Shown here: positions 1 through 9,696 of the stretch, in pieces
Layout of the letters: every line of letters begins with the position of its first letter
How positions within the stretch are numbered: position 1 is the stretch's first letter
Source: Rhizobiaceae bacterium
GTDB lineage: Bacteria; Pseudomonadota; Alphaproteobacteria; Rhizobiales; Rhizobiaceae
Direction of reading: 5' to 3'
NCBI GenBank assembly: GCA_029233925.1
Contig: JARGOX010000001.1
Coordinates: forward strand, 369,448 to 433,447
DNA: 64,000 nucleotides
Notes under the pieces: generated by a model
Told to the model about the DNA's origin: nothing
The model's input: the letters and a program-made list of their open reading frames with translations, nothing else
The model's database searches: none
Made by a program: the position numbers and the translations under genes

Positions 1-785
1 GCGGCGTTATTATGGGCGTCGCCAACAATCGGTCGATTGCTTGGGGGATTGCCAAGGCCTGTGCCGACGCGGGAGCCGAGCTGGCCATGACCTACCAGGG
101 TGACGCGCTGAAGAAGCGGGTTGAACCGCTTGCCGCGGAACTGGGCGCACATGTGGTTGGACATTGTGACGTGACAGATCCGGAAAGCATGGACGCGGTC
201 TTTGCCGAACTGGAAAAAATTTGGGGAAAGATCGATTTTCTTGTCCATGCCATCGCGTTTTCCGACAAGGATCAATTGACCGGTCGGTTCATCAACACAA
301 CGCGCGAAAATTTCAGTCGGACCATGGAGATATCGGTCTTTTCTCTGGCCGCCCTGTCGCGTCGCGCCGAGATGATCATGAACGATGGTGGATCCATTCT
401 GACCTTGACCTATTATGGCGCCGAAAAGGTCATGCCGCATTACAATGTCATGGGTGTTGCAAAGGCTGCACTGGAAGCCACTGTGCGCTATCTGGCTGTT
501 GATATGGGCAGCCGCGGCATTCGGGTGAATGCGATTTCCGCAGGGCCCATCAAGACATTGGCAGCGTCCGGCATCGGCGATTTCCGCTATATTCTGAAAT
601 GGAACGAATATAACGCGCCGCTCAAACGCACAGTCACGACGGATGAAGTTGGCCTGTCTGCGCTTTATTTGCTTTCAGATATGTCGTCGGCTGTGACCGG
701 CGAAGTGCATCATGTTGATTCCGGTTACCACACGATCGGCATGAAGGCTGTTGATGCCCCCGATATTTCTGTCATCAAAGATTAG
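1..785 (+). CDS. fabI: enoyl-[acyl-carrier-protein] reductase FabI (5' partial)
   Basis: NADH-dependent enoyl-ACP reductase, the last step of each fatty-acid elongation cycle in the cytoplasm. The window opens inside the gene: the frame runs in from base 3 (G-V-I before the Met at 12), as expected a dozen or so residues after a normal FabI start, so the true start lies upstream. Counting from the Met at base 12, the FabI-type active site is visible: Tyr134 (in TYYGAE), Tyr144 and Lys151 (Y-N-V-M-G-V-A-K). The segment NAISAGPIKTLAASGI near residue 175 is the usual FabI substrate loop. The C-terminus is complete. A histidine-phosphatase gene follows 33 bp downstream on the same strand. Confidence 0.95.
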   Translation, partial: GVIMGVANNRSIAWGIAKACADAGAELAMTYQGDALKKRVEPLAAELGAHVVGHCDVTDPESMDAVFAELEKIWGKIDFLVHAIAFSDKDQLTGRFINTTRENFSRTMEISVFSLAALSRRAEMIMNDGGSILTLTYYGAEKVMPHYNVMGVAKAALEATVRYLAVDMGSRGIRVNAISAGPIKTLAASGIGDFRYILKWNEYNAPLKRTVTTDEVGLSALYLLSDMSSAVTGEVHHVDSGYHTIGMKAVDAPDISVIKD

Positions 786-818
786 TAAAACGCCGCACCC
801 GAGCAGGGATATATCACT

Positions 819-1424
819 ATGGTCGCGTCAAAACCGCTGATCTATGTCATCCGGCATGGGGAAACGGACTGGAACCTTGAAGCTCGGCTTCAGGGAACCC
901 AGGATATCCCGCTGAATGCAACCGGTCGTCGGCAGGCCAGCCATAATGGTGAGAACCTCAAGGACATTCTCGGCAAAGGGGTCAGCGAATTCGACTTTGT
1001 TGCAAGCCCGATGCAGCGAACACGCGAAACCATGGAACTCGTGCGCAAGGCCATGTTGCTGGAGGCCGACGATTATCGGCTGGATGACCGGTTGATCGAA
1101 GTGTCTTTTGGTGACTGGGAAGGTCACACACTGGAAGAACTTGCAGTCCATGTGCCTGACCGCGTCACCCAACGCAGCAATGACAAATGGAATTTCATAC
1201 CCCCTGGTGAAAATGCCGAGAGCTATGAAATCTTGGCCTGGCGTATTGGTGCCTGGCTCAAGGATGTTACGTCACCGACCATCTGTGTCAGCCATGGCGG
1301 TGTCATTCGGACCCTGTTTCACCTGATTGCAGGCACGCCGGGACAAGAGGCCGCTGAACTGCCCACTCCGCAGGACCGGATACTGAAAATCGAAGGCAAT
1401 TCGATCCAATGGATCGATGGTTGA
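819..1424 (+). CDS. histidine phosphatase family protein (phosphoglycerate mutase-like)
   Basis: 201-residue protein of the histidine phosphatase superfamily, which forms a phosphohistidine intermediate. The RHG signature is at residues 12-14 (VIRHGETDWN, His13 being the nucleophile). It is followed by the QG..D.PLN..GR..A pattern typical of cofactor-dependent phosphoglycerate-mutase-like proteins. An acidic segment (EVSFGDWEG) and a second histidine in VSHGG (about residue 160) complete the expected active site. The size fits the small GpmB/CobC-like branch, which holds phosphatases of varied substrates, so true glycolytic mutase activity should not be assumed. It lies between fabI and aroC, a neighbourhood I recall in rhizobial genomes. 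Confidence 0.85.
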   Translation: MVASKPLIYVIRHGETDWNLEARLQGTQDIPLNATGRRQASHNGENLKDILGKGVSEFDFVASPMQRTRETMELVRKAMLLEADDYRLDDRLIEVSFGDWEGHTLEELAVHVPDRVTQRSNDKWNFIPPGENAESYEILAWRIGAWLKDVTSPTICVSHGGVIRTLFHLIAGTPGQEAAELPTPQDRILKIEGNSIQWIDG

Positions 1425-1653
1425 CCGGCCCCATTGCGCTTTGGCGATTTCATGGCCGGTTCGCTCGAACGTCCAGCGCCACATCAGCAGGCCAATTCAG
1501 ATTTGACCGCCCGCAAAAAACTGCATAGACGAAACAGCACACGGGATGTTTTCGCCGCGAAACAGCGAAGGTGCGAATTCAGAACACAACCAGTTGCTCA
1601 AACTGATCTCCCCATCGGTCTTCGGTTTCAGCCCAAAGCTTCAGGCAAGATGC

Positions 1654-2751
1654 ATGTCACACAACACATTCGGCCACCTGTTTCGTGTAACCACCTGGGG
1701 TGAAAGCCACGGCCTTGCACTGGGTTGTGTGGTTGATGGCTGTCCTCCGGGCATTGCCTTCACAGAAAACGAATTGCAGCACTGGCTGGACAAGAGAAAG
1801 CCGGGACAATCGCGGTTTGTCACGCAAAGACGCGAAGCTGATGCTGTTCGTGTCCTCTCCGGCGTCATGCCGCAGGATGACGGACAGACATTGATCACAA
1901 CCGGAACGCCGGTCTCGATGATGATCGAAAACACCGATCAACGTTCAAAGGATTATTCGGAAATAGCCAAGCGCTATAGGCCGGGCCACGCGGATTATAC
2001 CTATGATGTCAAATACGGCATCCGGGATTATCGCGGCGGCGGGCGTTCCTCGGCGCGCGAAACCGCAGCGCGGGTGGCGGCTGGTGGCCTGGCGCGAAAG
2101 GTGCTGCCCGATGTAACCATTCGCGGCGCTCTGGTACAAATTGGTGACATCAAGATCAATCGTGAGCGGTGGGACTGGGATACGATCAACGACAACCCGT
2201 TCTTCTGTCCCGATCCTCAGACCGTGCCGCTTTGGGAATCCTACCTCGACGAGATTCGCAAGGCCGGGTCCTCCGTCGGCGCCATTATCGAGGTTGTGGC
2301 TGAGGGCGTGCCAGCCGGACTTGGCGCACCGGTTTACGCCAAGCTCGATCAGGATATCGCTTCCAATCTCATGTCCATCAATGCCGTCAAGGCCGTCGAG
2401 ATCGGCAATGGATTTGACGCTGCCACCTTCCGCGGAGAAGACAATGCCGATGAAATGCGTATGGGCGCGGACGGCAAGCCCGTCTTCCTGTCCAACCATG
2501 CCGGCGGCATCGCCGGCGGGATATCGACAGGGCAACCGATCATCGCGCGGTTTGCCGTCAAACCAACCTCATCGATCCTGACCGAAAGGCGGAGCGTTGA
2601 TACGGACGGCAACGAGGTGGATGTGCGCACCAAGGGCCGGCATGATCCCTGCGTCGGCATTCGCGCCGTTCCCATCGGCGAGGCCATGCTTGCATGTACA
2701 CTTGCCGATCATTACCTGCGGCACAGGGGCCAGACGGGCCGGATATCGTAA
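1654..2751 (+). CDS. aroC: chorismate synthase AroC
   Basis: Converts 5-enolpyruvylshikimate-3-phosphate to chorismate using reduced FMN, the last step of the shikimate pathway. The sequence from [20 protein letters not shown] onward is a textbook chorismate synthase N-terminus. The conserved [17 protein letters not shown] flavin-site region and the C-terminal [17 protein letters not shown] are present. An in-frame ATG at 1546 would add 36 unlike residues; the ATG at 1654 gives 365 residues, the family's usual length, and is preferred. The roughly 230 bp between this start and the preceding gene holds nothing else I recognise. ribB follows 78 bp downstream. Confidence 0.95.
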   Translation: MSHNTFGHLFRVTTWGESHGLALGCVVDGCPPGIAFTENELQHWLDKRKPGQSRFVTQRREADAVRVLSGVMPQDDGQTLITTGTPVSMMIENTDQRSKDYSEIAKRYRPGHADYTYDVKYGIRDYRGGGRSSARETAARVAAGGLARKVLPDVTIRGALVQIGDIKINRERWDWDTINDNPFFCPDPQTVPLWESYLDEIRKAGSSVGAIIEVVAEGVPAGLGAPVYAKLDQDIASNLMSINAVKAVEIGNGFDAATFRGEDNADEMRMGADGKPVFLSNHAGGIAGGISTGQPIIARFAVKPTSSILTERRSVDTDGNEVDVRTKGRHDPCVGIRAVPIGEAMLACTLADHYLRHRGQTGRIS

Positions 2752-2829
2752 CCAGTGGATTCCAACAGGACTTTCCATTGAGGCCGAGGCGTCATGCCCA
2801 AAGGACTGTTGAAAAAGGATACACTGTTA

Positions 2830-3936
2830 ATGGCATATGATCAGACCCGCGTTGTAGAGGCGCTGCGTGCTTTTGAAGCCGGTGAAATTGTTGTCGTTAC
2901 CGATGATGACGGGCGTGAAAATGAGGGCGACCTGATTGTCGCCGCGGTTCATTGCACACCGGAAAAAATGGCTTTCATCGTTCGTCACACGTCCGGCATC
3001 GTCTGTACGCCGATGCCTCGCAGTGAAGCCAAACGACTCAATTTGACCGCCATGGTGGCCGAAAACGATGCGCCGCACGCAACCGCCTTCACAGTATCGG
3101 TGGACTACAAACACGGTACGACAACCGGCATTTCGGCTGACGACAGGACCCTGACGGTGCGCAACCTGGCCAACCCCAATGCCGGTTCTGCCGATTTCGT
3201 CCGTCCCGGCCACATTTTTCCGCTCATTGCACGAGAAGGCGGTGTGCTGATGCGCTCTGGTCACACGGAAGCAGCTGTTGACCTTTGCCGGCTGGTGGAT
3301 CTTCCGCCCGTCGGTGTCATCAGTGAACTTGTCAATGACGACGGCACCGTGATGCAGGGCGCACAAGTCACGGAATTCGCCGCGACCCATGGGCTGAAAC
3401 ATGTATCGGTTGCCGATCTCATTGCCTACCGGCAGCGCAAGGAAACTTTGATTGAAAAGGGTGAAGCCTTTTCCGTTGAAACACCTTTTGGCAAGGCAAC
3501 TGCCTATACCTATTCCCTGCCATGGGATCCAATGCATCATATTGCCGTGGTTTTTGGCGATATTCGCGACGGCGTGAATATTCCGGTCAGGCTGCATAAA
3601 GAGGTGGTGGTCGAAGACGTGTTCGGCAAACAGCCGCCCATCAATGACTATATGCGGCGCATTGCCGAGCATGGCCGCGGCGTGATTGTCTATCTGCGCG
3701 AAGGTTCTGTCGGCGTTGGCAATCTTGGAAGCGGCCGCACAGCGGCTGGAGAACGCGAAATCCACGGCGAGGCCATGGAGCGCGAGAGTGAATGGCTGGA
3801 GATCGGTCTGGGAGCGCAGATTCTCAAGGATCTTGGAATCACCTCCATCGAACTTTTTGCATCGCGCAAACGTCATTATGTCGGGCTGGAAGGCTTTGGT
3901 ATTGCCATCGCAAAAACCATTGTCGTCGAAGGGTGA
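2830..3936 (+). CDS. ribB: 3,4-dihydroxy-2-butanone-4-phosphate synthase with degenerate GTP cyclohydrolase II domain
   Basis: Makes the four-carbon riboflavin precursor from ribulose 5-phosphate. The N-terminal half (about residues 1-200) carries the DHBP-synthase signature DDDGRENEGD at residues 25-34 and the RPGHIFPL and RSGHTEAAVDL motifs. The C-terminal half (about 205-368) aligns in layout with GTP cyclohydrolase II (VFGDI, the VFG position, HGRGVIVYLREG). However, the three zinc-binding cysteines of the family are absent, and the stretch where they belong reads EVVVEDVFGKQPPIND. The domain is therefore probably not a working cyclohydrolase, and a separate RibA would be needed. Start chosen at the ATG at 2830 (MAYDQTRV); an ATG at 2794 would add 12 residues. 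Confidence 0.92.
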   Translation: MAYDQTRVVEALRAFEAGEIVVVTDDDGRENEGDLIVAAVHCTPEKMAFIVRHTSGIVCTPMPRSEAKRLNLTAMVAENDAPHATAFTVSVDYKHGTTTGISADDRTLTVRNLANPNAGSADFVRPGHIFPLIAREGGVLMRSGHTEAAVDLCRLVDLPPVGVISELVNDDGTVMQGAQVTEFAATHGLKHVSVADLIAYRQRKETLIEKGEAFSVETPFGKATAYTYSLPWDPMHHIAVVFGDIRDGVNIPVRLHKEVVVEDVFGKQPPINDYMRRIAEHGRGVIVYLREGSVGVGNLGSGRTAAGEREIHGEAMERESEWLEIGLGAQILKDLGITSIELFASRKRHYVGLEGFGIAIAKTIVVEG

Positions 3937-4032
3937 CTGCTTGTCTGTCTCCCCTGATCCCTGTACCACTGGCAAAATCGCAGTGAGCGATGTTGCGGCT
4001 ATGCGCGTTCATCGTTTTTTTTCAGGTGCACC

Positions 4033-4959
4033 ATGACAACCCGTCTCTATACCAATCCGATCCACCTTGAACATCTCACACCCGAGGGGCATCCGGAACG
4101 CCCCGAGCGGTTGCGTGCGCTTGAAAAGGCGCTGGAGCGTGAATTGTTTGACGATCTGGATCGGGTGTTGTCGCCACAAGCCGATGAAAGCACAGTCCTG
4201 CTGGTCCATAGCGAGGACCATCTGGCGAAGGTCAGGAAGGCCATTCCGGAGGAAGGCATGGCGCATATCGATGCTGATACCACTGCCAGTCCGAAAAGCA
4301 TGACGGCGGCATTGACTGCGGTCGGGGGCGCTCTGGCTGGCGTGGACAGTGTCTTTCGCGGGGAAGCCGACAATGTATTTGTTGCTGCCCGTCCGCCAGG
4401 GCACCATGCGGAAAAAAACAAGGCCATGGGGTTCTGCTTTTTCAATCAGGCGGCAATCGCCGCACGATATGCCCAGCAGACTCATGGAGCAGAACGCATT
4501 GCCATCGTGGATTGGGATGTACACCACGGCAACGGCACACAGGATATATTCTGGGATGACGCCAGCGTTCTTTATTGTTCCACGCATCAGATGCCGCTTT
4601 TTCCAGGAACCGGTGCGAAGGATGAAGTCGGAGCCGGCAATATTTTCAACGCACCCCTTTCAGCCCAATCGTCGGGCAGCCTGTTTCGTGAAGCATTTCG
4701 TTCGCGCATCTTGCCGGCGCTGGAAAACATGCGGCCGGATATGATCATTATTTCAGCCGGATTTGATGCGCACTACCGCGACCCGCTTGCGGAGATCAAT
4801 CTGACAGAGGACGATTTCGATTGGGCAACGGGCAAATTGATGGACATTGCCCAGCGCTGCTGTGACAATCGCCTCGTAAGCCTGCTGGAAGGTGGTTATG
4901 ATCTGGTCGGACTGGCTGAGTCGGGTGCATCACATATTAATCGCCTGATGAGAGGATGA
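4033..4959 (+). CDS. histone deacetylase family protein (class II-like / acetylpolyamine amidohydrolase-like)
   Basis: 308-residue zinc-dependent deacetylase-fold protein. Visible active-site elements: tandem histidines H124-H125 in [16 protein letters not shown], zinc ligands D162 and H164 in the [12 protein letters not shown] motif, and a third acidic ligand in [12 protein letters not shown] near residue 245. Bacterial members deacetylate acetylated polyamines, small molecules or proteins; the substrate cannot be read here. It lies immediately upstream of xseB (stop to ATG only 4 bp), and this HDAC-xseB-dxs order is one I recall from rhizobia. The start is the ATG at 4033 (MTTRLYTNP). Confidence 0.9.
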   Translation: MTTRLYTNPIHLEHLTPEGHPERPERLRALEKALERELFDDLDRVLSPQADESTVLLVHSEDHLAKVRKAIPEEGMAHIDADTTASPKSMTAALTAVGGALAGVDSVFRGEADNVFVAARPPGHHAEKNKAMGFCFFNQAAIAARYAQQTHGAERIAIVDWDVHHGNGTQDIFWDDASVLYCSTHQMPLFPGTGAKDEVGAGNIFNAPLSAQSSGSLFREAFRSRILPALENMRPDMIIISAGFDAHYRDPLAEINLTEDDFDWATGKLMDIAQRCCDNRLVSLLEGGYDLVGLAESGASHINRLMRG

Positions 4960-4963
4960 TGAA

Positions 4964-5221
4964 ATGAGCGAACCAACACAAAGCAATGACGACATTGCGG
5001 CGATGAGCTTTGAGCAGGCGCTCGATCAATTGGAAAAAATTGTCGCCAGTCTCGAGACGGGTGATGTGCCGCTCAATAAATCCATTGAAATATACGAGCG
5101 TGGCGAGGCGCTCAAACTGCATTGTGAAAAACAATTGAAGGCCGCAGAAAACCGCATTGAAAAAATCCGCCTTGATCGCAGCGGTGCGGCAGCGGGCACC
5201 GAACCTCTGGACGCCGAATAG
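4964..5221 (+). CDS. xseB: exodeoxyribonuclease VII small subunit XseB
   Basis: 85-residue small subunit of exonuclease VII, which binds several-fold to XseA to form the single-strand-specific nuclease. The [34 protein letters not shown] run is the family signature, an amphipathic helical hairpin. The ATG follows the HDAC-like stop by 4 bp with a short purine stretch, so the two are probably translated from one message. xseA is not in this window. Confidence 0.93.
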   Translation: MSEPTQSNDDIAAMSFEQALDQLEKIVASLETGDVPLNKSIEIYERGEALKLHCEKQLKAAENRIEKIRLDRSGAAAGTEPLDAE

Positions 5222-5404
5222 GCGTCTCCCATAAAATATTGGCTGATTTTCCCGAATTTTCTGCAGCACAAGAAGCAACAGCCTATAGTGCGGGTTGCGG
5301 GTATAGCCCACTTGCTTTACCTCCCGTGGATAACGATATGGGTCAATATTGAATTCTTTTGGAATATTAGCAGTTTGATTGACACAGTGACGAAAGCATC
5401 TGAC

Positions 5405-7324
5405 GTGACCAACAGACCCGAAACGCCTCTCCTCGACCGCGTGACATTTCCTGCGGATCTGAAGGACATTGACGATCGGGACATGCCCAAGCTGGCAGCA
5501 GAACTTCGGGCAGAGATGATTGACGCGGTTTCGGTAACCGGTGGCCATCTGGGTGCAGGTCTGGGTGTTGTTGAGCTGACACTTGCCATCCACAAGATTT
5601 TCAACACCCCTGAAGACAGGCTCATTTTTGATGTCGGTCATCAATGTTATCCGCACAAGATCCTGACCGGTCGGCGCGAGAGTATTCGCACATTGCGCCA
5701 GGAGAACGGGCTATCAGGCTTCACCAAACGGGCCGAAAGCGAATATGATCCCTTCGGTGCAGCGCATTCCTCCACTTCGATATCCGCCGGGTTGGGCATG
5801 GCGGTTGCCAGCGCACTGTCGGGCAAGCAACGCAATGTCATTTCCGTCATCGGCGATGGTGCCATGTCTGCAGGCATGGCCTATGAAGCATTGAACAATG
5901 CCGGCGCGCTGGATGCACGGCTGATCGTCATCCTGAACGACAATGACATGTCGATCGCCCCGCCGACCGGTGCCATGAGCGCCTATCTGGCGCGTCTCGC
6001 CTCTGGACGAACCTATATGGGCATGCGGGAGGTGGGCAAGAAGCTGACAGCCTATCTGGGCAAGACAGTCGACCGGGCCATCACCCGCGCGGTGGAACAT
6101 GCACGTGGCTATGTCACGGGCGGCACATTGTTTGAAGAACTGGGGTTCTACCACATAGGGCCGATAGACGGGCACAATTTTGATCATCTTCTGCCGGTGC
6201 TGCGCAATGTGCGCGACAACGGCCAGGGGCCGGTTCTCATTCATGTCGTTACCCAAAAGGGCAAGGGCTACGCACCGGCCGAGGCGGCCAGCGACAAGTA
6301 TCACGGTGTTTCGAAATTCGATATCATTACCGGAACCCAGGCCAAGGCGACTCCGAACGCCCCCAGCTATACGAAGGTTTTTGCCGACGCTCTGATCGAG
6401 GAGGCTGCACACGACGAGAAGATTGTCGCCATCACGGCAGCCATGCCGTCGGGAACCGGACTGGACAAATTTATCGACATATATCCGGATCGCTGTTTCG
6501 ATGTCGGCATTGCCGAACAACACGCCATAACCTTTGCCGCCGGCATGGCCTCGGAAGGCTACAAACCGTTTGCCGCACTCTATTCGACCTTCTTGCAGCG
6601 TGCCTACGATCAGGTGGTCCATGATGTGGCCATCCAGGGGCTGCCGGTGCGCTTTGCCATCGACCGGGCGGGCTTTGTCGGTGCTGACGGACCAACCCAT
6701 GCAGGCTCGTTTGATACGACCTATCTGGCGACCCTGCCCGGTTTCGTCGTCATGGCGGCTGCCGACGAGGCTGAACTGATACATATGGTGCGAACAGCTG
6801 CGGCCTATGATGAAGGTCCCATATCCTTTCGTTATCCGCGCGGCGAAGGCGTGGGCATTGACCTGCCAGAACGCGGATCCATCCTTGAAATTGGCAAGGG
6901 CCGCATCATCAAGGATGGCGGCAAGATTGCCTTGCTGTCATTTGGAACGCGTTTGGCCGACTGCCTTCTGGCGGCTGAAGACCTCGAGGCGCATGGCCTG
7001 CCGACAACAGTGGTCGACGCCCGTTTCGCCAAACCTCTCGACACCGCTTTGATTGATCAACTGGCGCGTAATCACGAGGTGCTGCTCACGGTGGAAGAAG
7101 GTGCGGTGGGCGGTTTCGGCTCCCATGTCATGCAATATCTCGCCCATCAGGGAATGCTTGATCAGGGTTTGAAATTCCGTCCGCTTGTCATGCCCGACCT
7201 GTTCATGGATCAGGCAAAGCCCGAGGCCATGTATGCACGCGCCGGACTCGACCGCAAAGGCATTGTCGCCGCAGTCTTCCGGGCTTTGGGCACCGACAAA
7301 GCCGTCTCAAGCACACAGGCTTGA
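5405..7324 (+). CDS. dxs: 1-deoxy-D-xylulose-5-phosphate synthase Dxs
   Basis: Thiamine-diphosphate enzyme that condenses pyruvate with glyceraldehyde 3-phosphate, the first step of the MEP isoprenoid pathway. Landmarks: [13 protein letters not shown] near residue 48, [16 protein letters not shown] near 75, the TPP motif [18 protein letters not shown] near 150, and the transketolase C-terminal domain with [18 protein letters not shown]. The open frame extends upstream to an ATG at 5288, but that part is hydrophobic and unlike Dxs. The GTG at 5405 ([13 protein letters not shown]) matches the usual N-terminus and gives 639 residues. A GTG at 5387 is an alternative; no strong ribosome-binding site distinguishes them. 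ispE, a later step of the same pathway, lies at about 37.3 kb. Confidence 0.93.
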   Translation: MTNRPETPLLDRVTFPADLKDIDDRDMPKLAAELRAEMIDAVSVTGGHLGAGLGVVELTLAIHKIFNTPEDRLIFDVGHQCYPHKILTGRRESIRTLRQENGLSGFTKRAESEYDPFGAAHSSTSISAGLGMAVASALSGKQRNVISVIGDGAMSAGMAYEALNNAGALDARLIVILNDNDMSIAPPTGAMSAYLARLASGRTYMGMREVGKKLTAYLGKTVDRAITRAVEHARGYVTGGTLFEELGFYHIGPIDGHNFDHLLPVLRNVRDNGQGPVLIHVVTQKGKGYAPAEAASDKYHGVSKFDIITGTQAKATPNAPSYTKVFADALIEEAAHDEKIVAITAAMPSGTGLDKFIDIYPDRCFDVGIAEQHAITFAAGMASEGYKPFAALYSTFLQRAYDQVVHDVAIQGLPVRFAIDRAGFVGADGPTHAGSFDTTYLATLPGFVVMAAADEAELIHMVRTAAAYDEGPISFRYPRGEGVGIDLPERGSILEIGKGRIIKDGGKIALLSFGTRLADCLLAAEDLEAHGLPTTVVDARFAKPLDTALIDQLARNHEVLLTVEEGAVGGFGSHVMQYLAHQGMLDQGLKFRPLVMPDLFMDQAKPEAMYARAGLDRKGIVAAVFRALGTDKAVSSTQA

Positions 7325-7428
7325 AAAACGACCAAAATAACGCCTGTTAAGGTTAACAACACCTTTCTACCCATTCTGCCATCGTTTTTGTTAGGCTTGC
7401 ATCTTGATTGATGTGGGGAAATCAAACG

Positions 7429-7707
7429 ATGGGCAAAGCAATTCTGGGGGCTGCGGCAATAGCTCTATGCTTTACCGGCGTGTGTGCCAACGTGGCTTTT
7501 GCCGGTTCAAAATACGACAAGAAAATAGAAACGGCCGTCATCGCCATTGTCAGTAAAAAGCTCGGTGACATGCGTGGAACGCACACCATCGGCGAAACCC
7601 ATGTCTTGTACCCGCCCATGGAAATGCGCAATTCCGCCGATGGTACGCTGGAGCCAGCTAACCGTGACCAACGCCGTGACCTGTTTTCGGACCTGCTCAA
7701 TTCCTGA
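7429..7707 (+). CDS. small secreted hypothetical protein
   Basis: 92-residue protein I do not recognise. Residues 1-25 form a clear Sec signal peptide (MGKAILGAAAIALCFTGVCANVAFA, cut likely after AFA). The mature part begins GSKYDKKIETAVIAIVSKKLGDMRG and is short, charged and without cysteines. An in-frame ATG at 7408 exists, but a purine-rich ribosome-binding site (GTGGGGA) lies just before the ATG at 7429, which also starts the signal peptide cleanly. It stands alone between dxs and the two small secreted paralogues downstream. Confidence 0.65.
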   Translation: MGKAILGAAAIALCFTGVCANVAFAGSKYDKKIETAVIAIVSKKLGDMRGTHTIGETHVLYPPMEMRNSADGTLEPANRDQRRDLFSDLLNS

Positions 7708-7873
7708 AACCGACCCATTGCCTTCGATCAGTCGAAATGCGCACCGGATCTGATTGCCGGGTTTACGCCACGCAGAACAAGCGGCTGTCCCCTTCCGCAC
7801 ATATGCCAATAATAGCCATCAAACATCGCGTAATTGTGCCGAGTGATGCATAGTTCCTGTCATCACTTTACAA

Positions 7874-7898
7874 TTGAATACACATTGTGCTGTGATTG
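7874..7898 (+). promoter_or_regulatory. conserved upstream element, copy 1
   Basis: A 25-base stretch about 80 bp upstream of the first small secreted paralogue matches the stretch at 8466-8490 at 22 of 25 positions by eye (shared cores TTGAA, ACATTGTG and TGTGATTG). Upstream sequence conserved at matched distance from duplicated genes suggests a shared promoter or operator. The binding factor is unknown. Confidence 0.45.
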
Positions 7899-7975
7899 AT
7901 GTTCAATGCACGCAAGATGCATGGTCGCATCAACAGGCCAACTCTGTTTGACGTCTACGGGGAGGAAACCACTGG

Positions 7976-8284
7976 ATGAAGAGGATCGTTCTGGCAATTT
8001 GTCTGCTGGCTGTCAGCATGCCTGCTCAGGCAATCAACCGCTACGATACGTCAGCGCTTACCTGCCAGCGTATACAGGCAATTCTGCAAAGTGAGGGTTC
8101 TGCGATCTTGCGATATCCATCGCCGCGCAATTCCCAACTGACGCTCTATGATGTTTATGTGATGAATCCAGTGTTTTGCCAGAGCGGCGAGCATGCCATA
8201 TCGGCTTTCGTTCCCTCCAGCGACAACAAGCGCTGCCGGGTCAGGCAATGCCTGCAGACAGAGTCTGACCAAGGTGGCAGGTGA
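7976..8284 (+). CDS. small secreted cysteine-containing protein, copy 1
   Basis: 102 residues with a Sec signal peptide (MKRIVLAICLLAVSMPAQA, cut after AQA) and a mature domain with four cysteines (LTCQRIQ, VFCQSGE, KRCRVRQC) spaced for two disulfides. The core SAILRYPSPRN..LTLYDVYV is shared with the paralogue at 8558-8866. I recall similar uncharacterised secreted proteins in rhizobia but know no function. It is probably periplasmic or exported. The start ATG at 7976 follows a GGGGAGG ribosome-binding site. The two copies are tandem, same strand, 273 bp apart, each with its own conserved upstream element. Confidence 0.75.
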   Translation: MKRIVLAICLLAVSMPAQAINRYDTSALTCQRIQAILQSEGSAILRYPSPRNSQLTLYDVYVMNPVFCQSGEHAISAFVPSSDNKRCRVRQCLQTESDQGGR

Positions 8285-8465
8285 GCATTTCTTACCGAAG
8301 GCACACCATCGGAATTGTCTGGTCTTCAAACGATTAACAGCAGCACCGATGATAAATACCGGATCAAGTCCACGAGTTAACCCTTTGATTACGTAGAATA
8401 TTTTTCAGAAAACTGGCTGCTGTTCACCTTTGATGCTTCGGATTTGTTTATGTAATTCTTTGCAT

Positions 8466-8490
8466 TTGAACAAACATTGTGATGTGATTG
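8466..8490 (+). promoter_or_regulatory. conserved upstream element, copy 2
   Basis: Counterpart of the element at 7874-7898, about 70 bp upstream of the second paralogue. An AT-rich stretch (ATTATATAAAG) follows at about 8505 and could hold the -10 region of a promoter. The match between copies is far better than in the rest of the two intergenic regions. Confidence 0.45.
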
Positions 8491-8557
8491 CAACTTGTTC
8501 TAATTATATAAAGCCATACCAATAGAACAATATCTGTCAGACGGGGAATATGACGAT

Positions 8558-8866
8558 ATGAAGAGGATACTCCTGACACTATGCCTGCTCGTAATATGCA
8601 TGCCCGCTCAGGCGGTCAGCCGATATAACGCACCCGTACTGACATGCCAGCGCATACAAACCATTTTGAATAATGATGGTTCGGCGATCCTGCGCTACCC
8701 GTCACCGCGTGATGCACAACTCACCCTCTATGATCTTTATGTGAAAAGCAGGGCATTCTGCCAAAGTGGTGAACAGGTCATATCAGCCTCCGTGCCGTCC
8801 AAAGACAATCGTCGCTGTCAGGTCAGGCAATGCGAGCAGAACATGGACAGTCAGAACAATCGCTAG
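8558..8866 (+). CDS. small secreted cysteine-containing protein, copy 2
   Basis: 102 residues, tandem paralogue of 7976-8284. Signal peptide MKRILLTLCLLVICMPAQA; mature part VSRYNAPVLTCQRIQT with the same four cysteines and the same SAILRYPSPRD..LTLYDLYV core. The two copies have drifted over much of their length but keep the same size, signal peptide and cysteine spacing, so both are probably functional. A GGGGAA stretch precedes the ATG. Function unknown; a small exported disulfide-bonded protein is all the sequence supports. Confidence 0.75.
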   Translation: MKRILLTLCLLVICMPAQAVSRYNAPVLTCQRIQTILNNDGSAILRYPSPRDAQLTLYDLYVKSRAFCQSGEQVISASVPSKDNRRCQVRQCEQNMDSQNNR

Positions 8867-8931
8867 AGCAGTTTCGACACACAATACCATTAATAGCTTG
8901 CCTCCATGCCCGACAGCGGCCATGAGAGGCC

Positions 8932-9696
8932 ATGACACAACCACAACATGACGATGCAGACCGGGTTCGCCTCGATCTGCTTTTGACCCAAGCCGGACAT
9001 TTCGAAACGCGGGCGCGGGCGCGCGACGCGGTCGCACGTGGCTCTGTCCAGGTAAATGGTCAGCTGTGCACCAAACCGGGAACCAGAGTTCAGCGCAACA
9101 GCCCACTGTCTGTTTGCGACGGCGCGCAGAACTACGTATCGCGCGCGGCTCTCAAGCTGATTGCCGGGCTGGATCATTTCGACTTCGATGTCTCTGGTCA
9201 CAATGCGCTTGATATTGGCGCCTCGACGGGCGGCTTTTCGCAGGTCTTGCTGGAACGCGGCGCAGCACATGTCACAGCAGTGGATGTCGGCCATGGTCAA
9301 TTGCATCCATCACTGGAGCACGACAGGCGCATCAGCAGCCATGAAGGCGTCAATGCGCGCGCTCTTGATCCGAGTATCCTCGCAGGCAGGACGATAGGCA
9401 TCCTCGTCAGTGATGTCAGCTTCATTTCCTTGAAGCTTGCCCTGCCGCCTGCCCTGAAACTAGCATCAGAAGGCTGCTTTTGCATCCTGCTCGTCAAACC
9501 GCAATTTGAGGCAGGACGCGAGGCCATCGGCAAGGGCGGTCTGTTGAAGGATCCGGATCTCGGTCCTGAAATCGCCAAAGATATGGCCCAATGGCTGGAC
9601 AGCCAGCCCGGCTGGAAAAGCATTGGCACAATCCCCTCTCCCATCAGTGGCAGTGATGGCAATCTTGAATACCTCCTGGGAGGCATAAAATCATGA
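8932..9696 (+). CDS. tlyA: TlyA family rRNA (cytidine-2'-O)-methyltransferase
   Basis: 254-residue fusion of an S4 RNA-binding domain (about residues 13-70, RLDLLLTQAGHFETRARARD) and an FtsJ-like methyltransferase domain, whose SAM-binding loop is LDIGASTGGFSQVLLERGA at about 93-111. TlyA proteins 2'-O-methylate 16S and/or 23S rRNA; older annotation calls them haemolysins. The later VSDVSFISLKLALP and LVKPQFEAGRE motifs fit. Its stop overlaps the next gene's start by four bases (ATGA), so two RNA methyltransferases are translationally coupled. Confidence 0.88.
   Translation: MTQPQHDDADRVRLDLLLTQAGHFETRARARDAVARGSVQVNGQLCTKPGTRVQRNSPLSVCDGAQNYVSRAALKLIAGLDHFDFDVSGHNALDIGASTGGFSQVLLERGAAHVTAVDVGHGQLHPSLEHDRRISSHEGVNARALDPSILAGRTIGILVSDVSFISLKLALPPALKLASEGCFCILLVKPQFEAGREAIGKGGLLKDPDLGPEIAKDMAQWLDSQPGWKSIGTIPSPISGSDGNLEYLLGGIKS

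Noticed and set aside
2827-3975. 382-residue minus-strand open frame across ribB
   Set aside because: It covers the same bases as a confident DHBP synthase gene and has a cysteine- and histidine-rich shadow composition without motifs.
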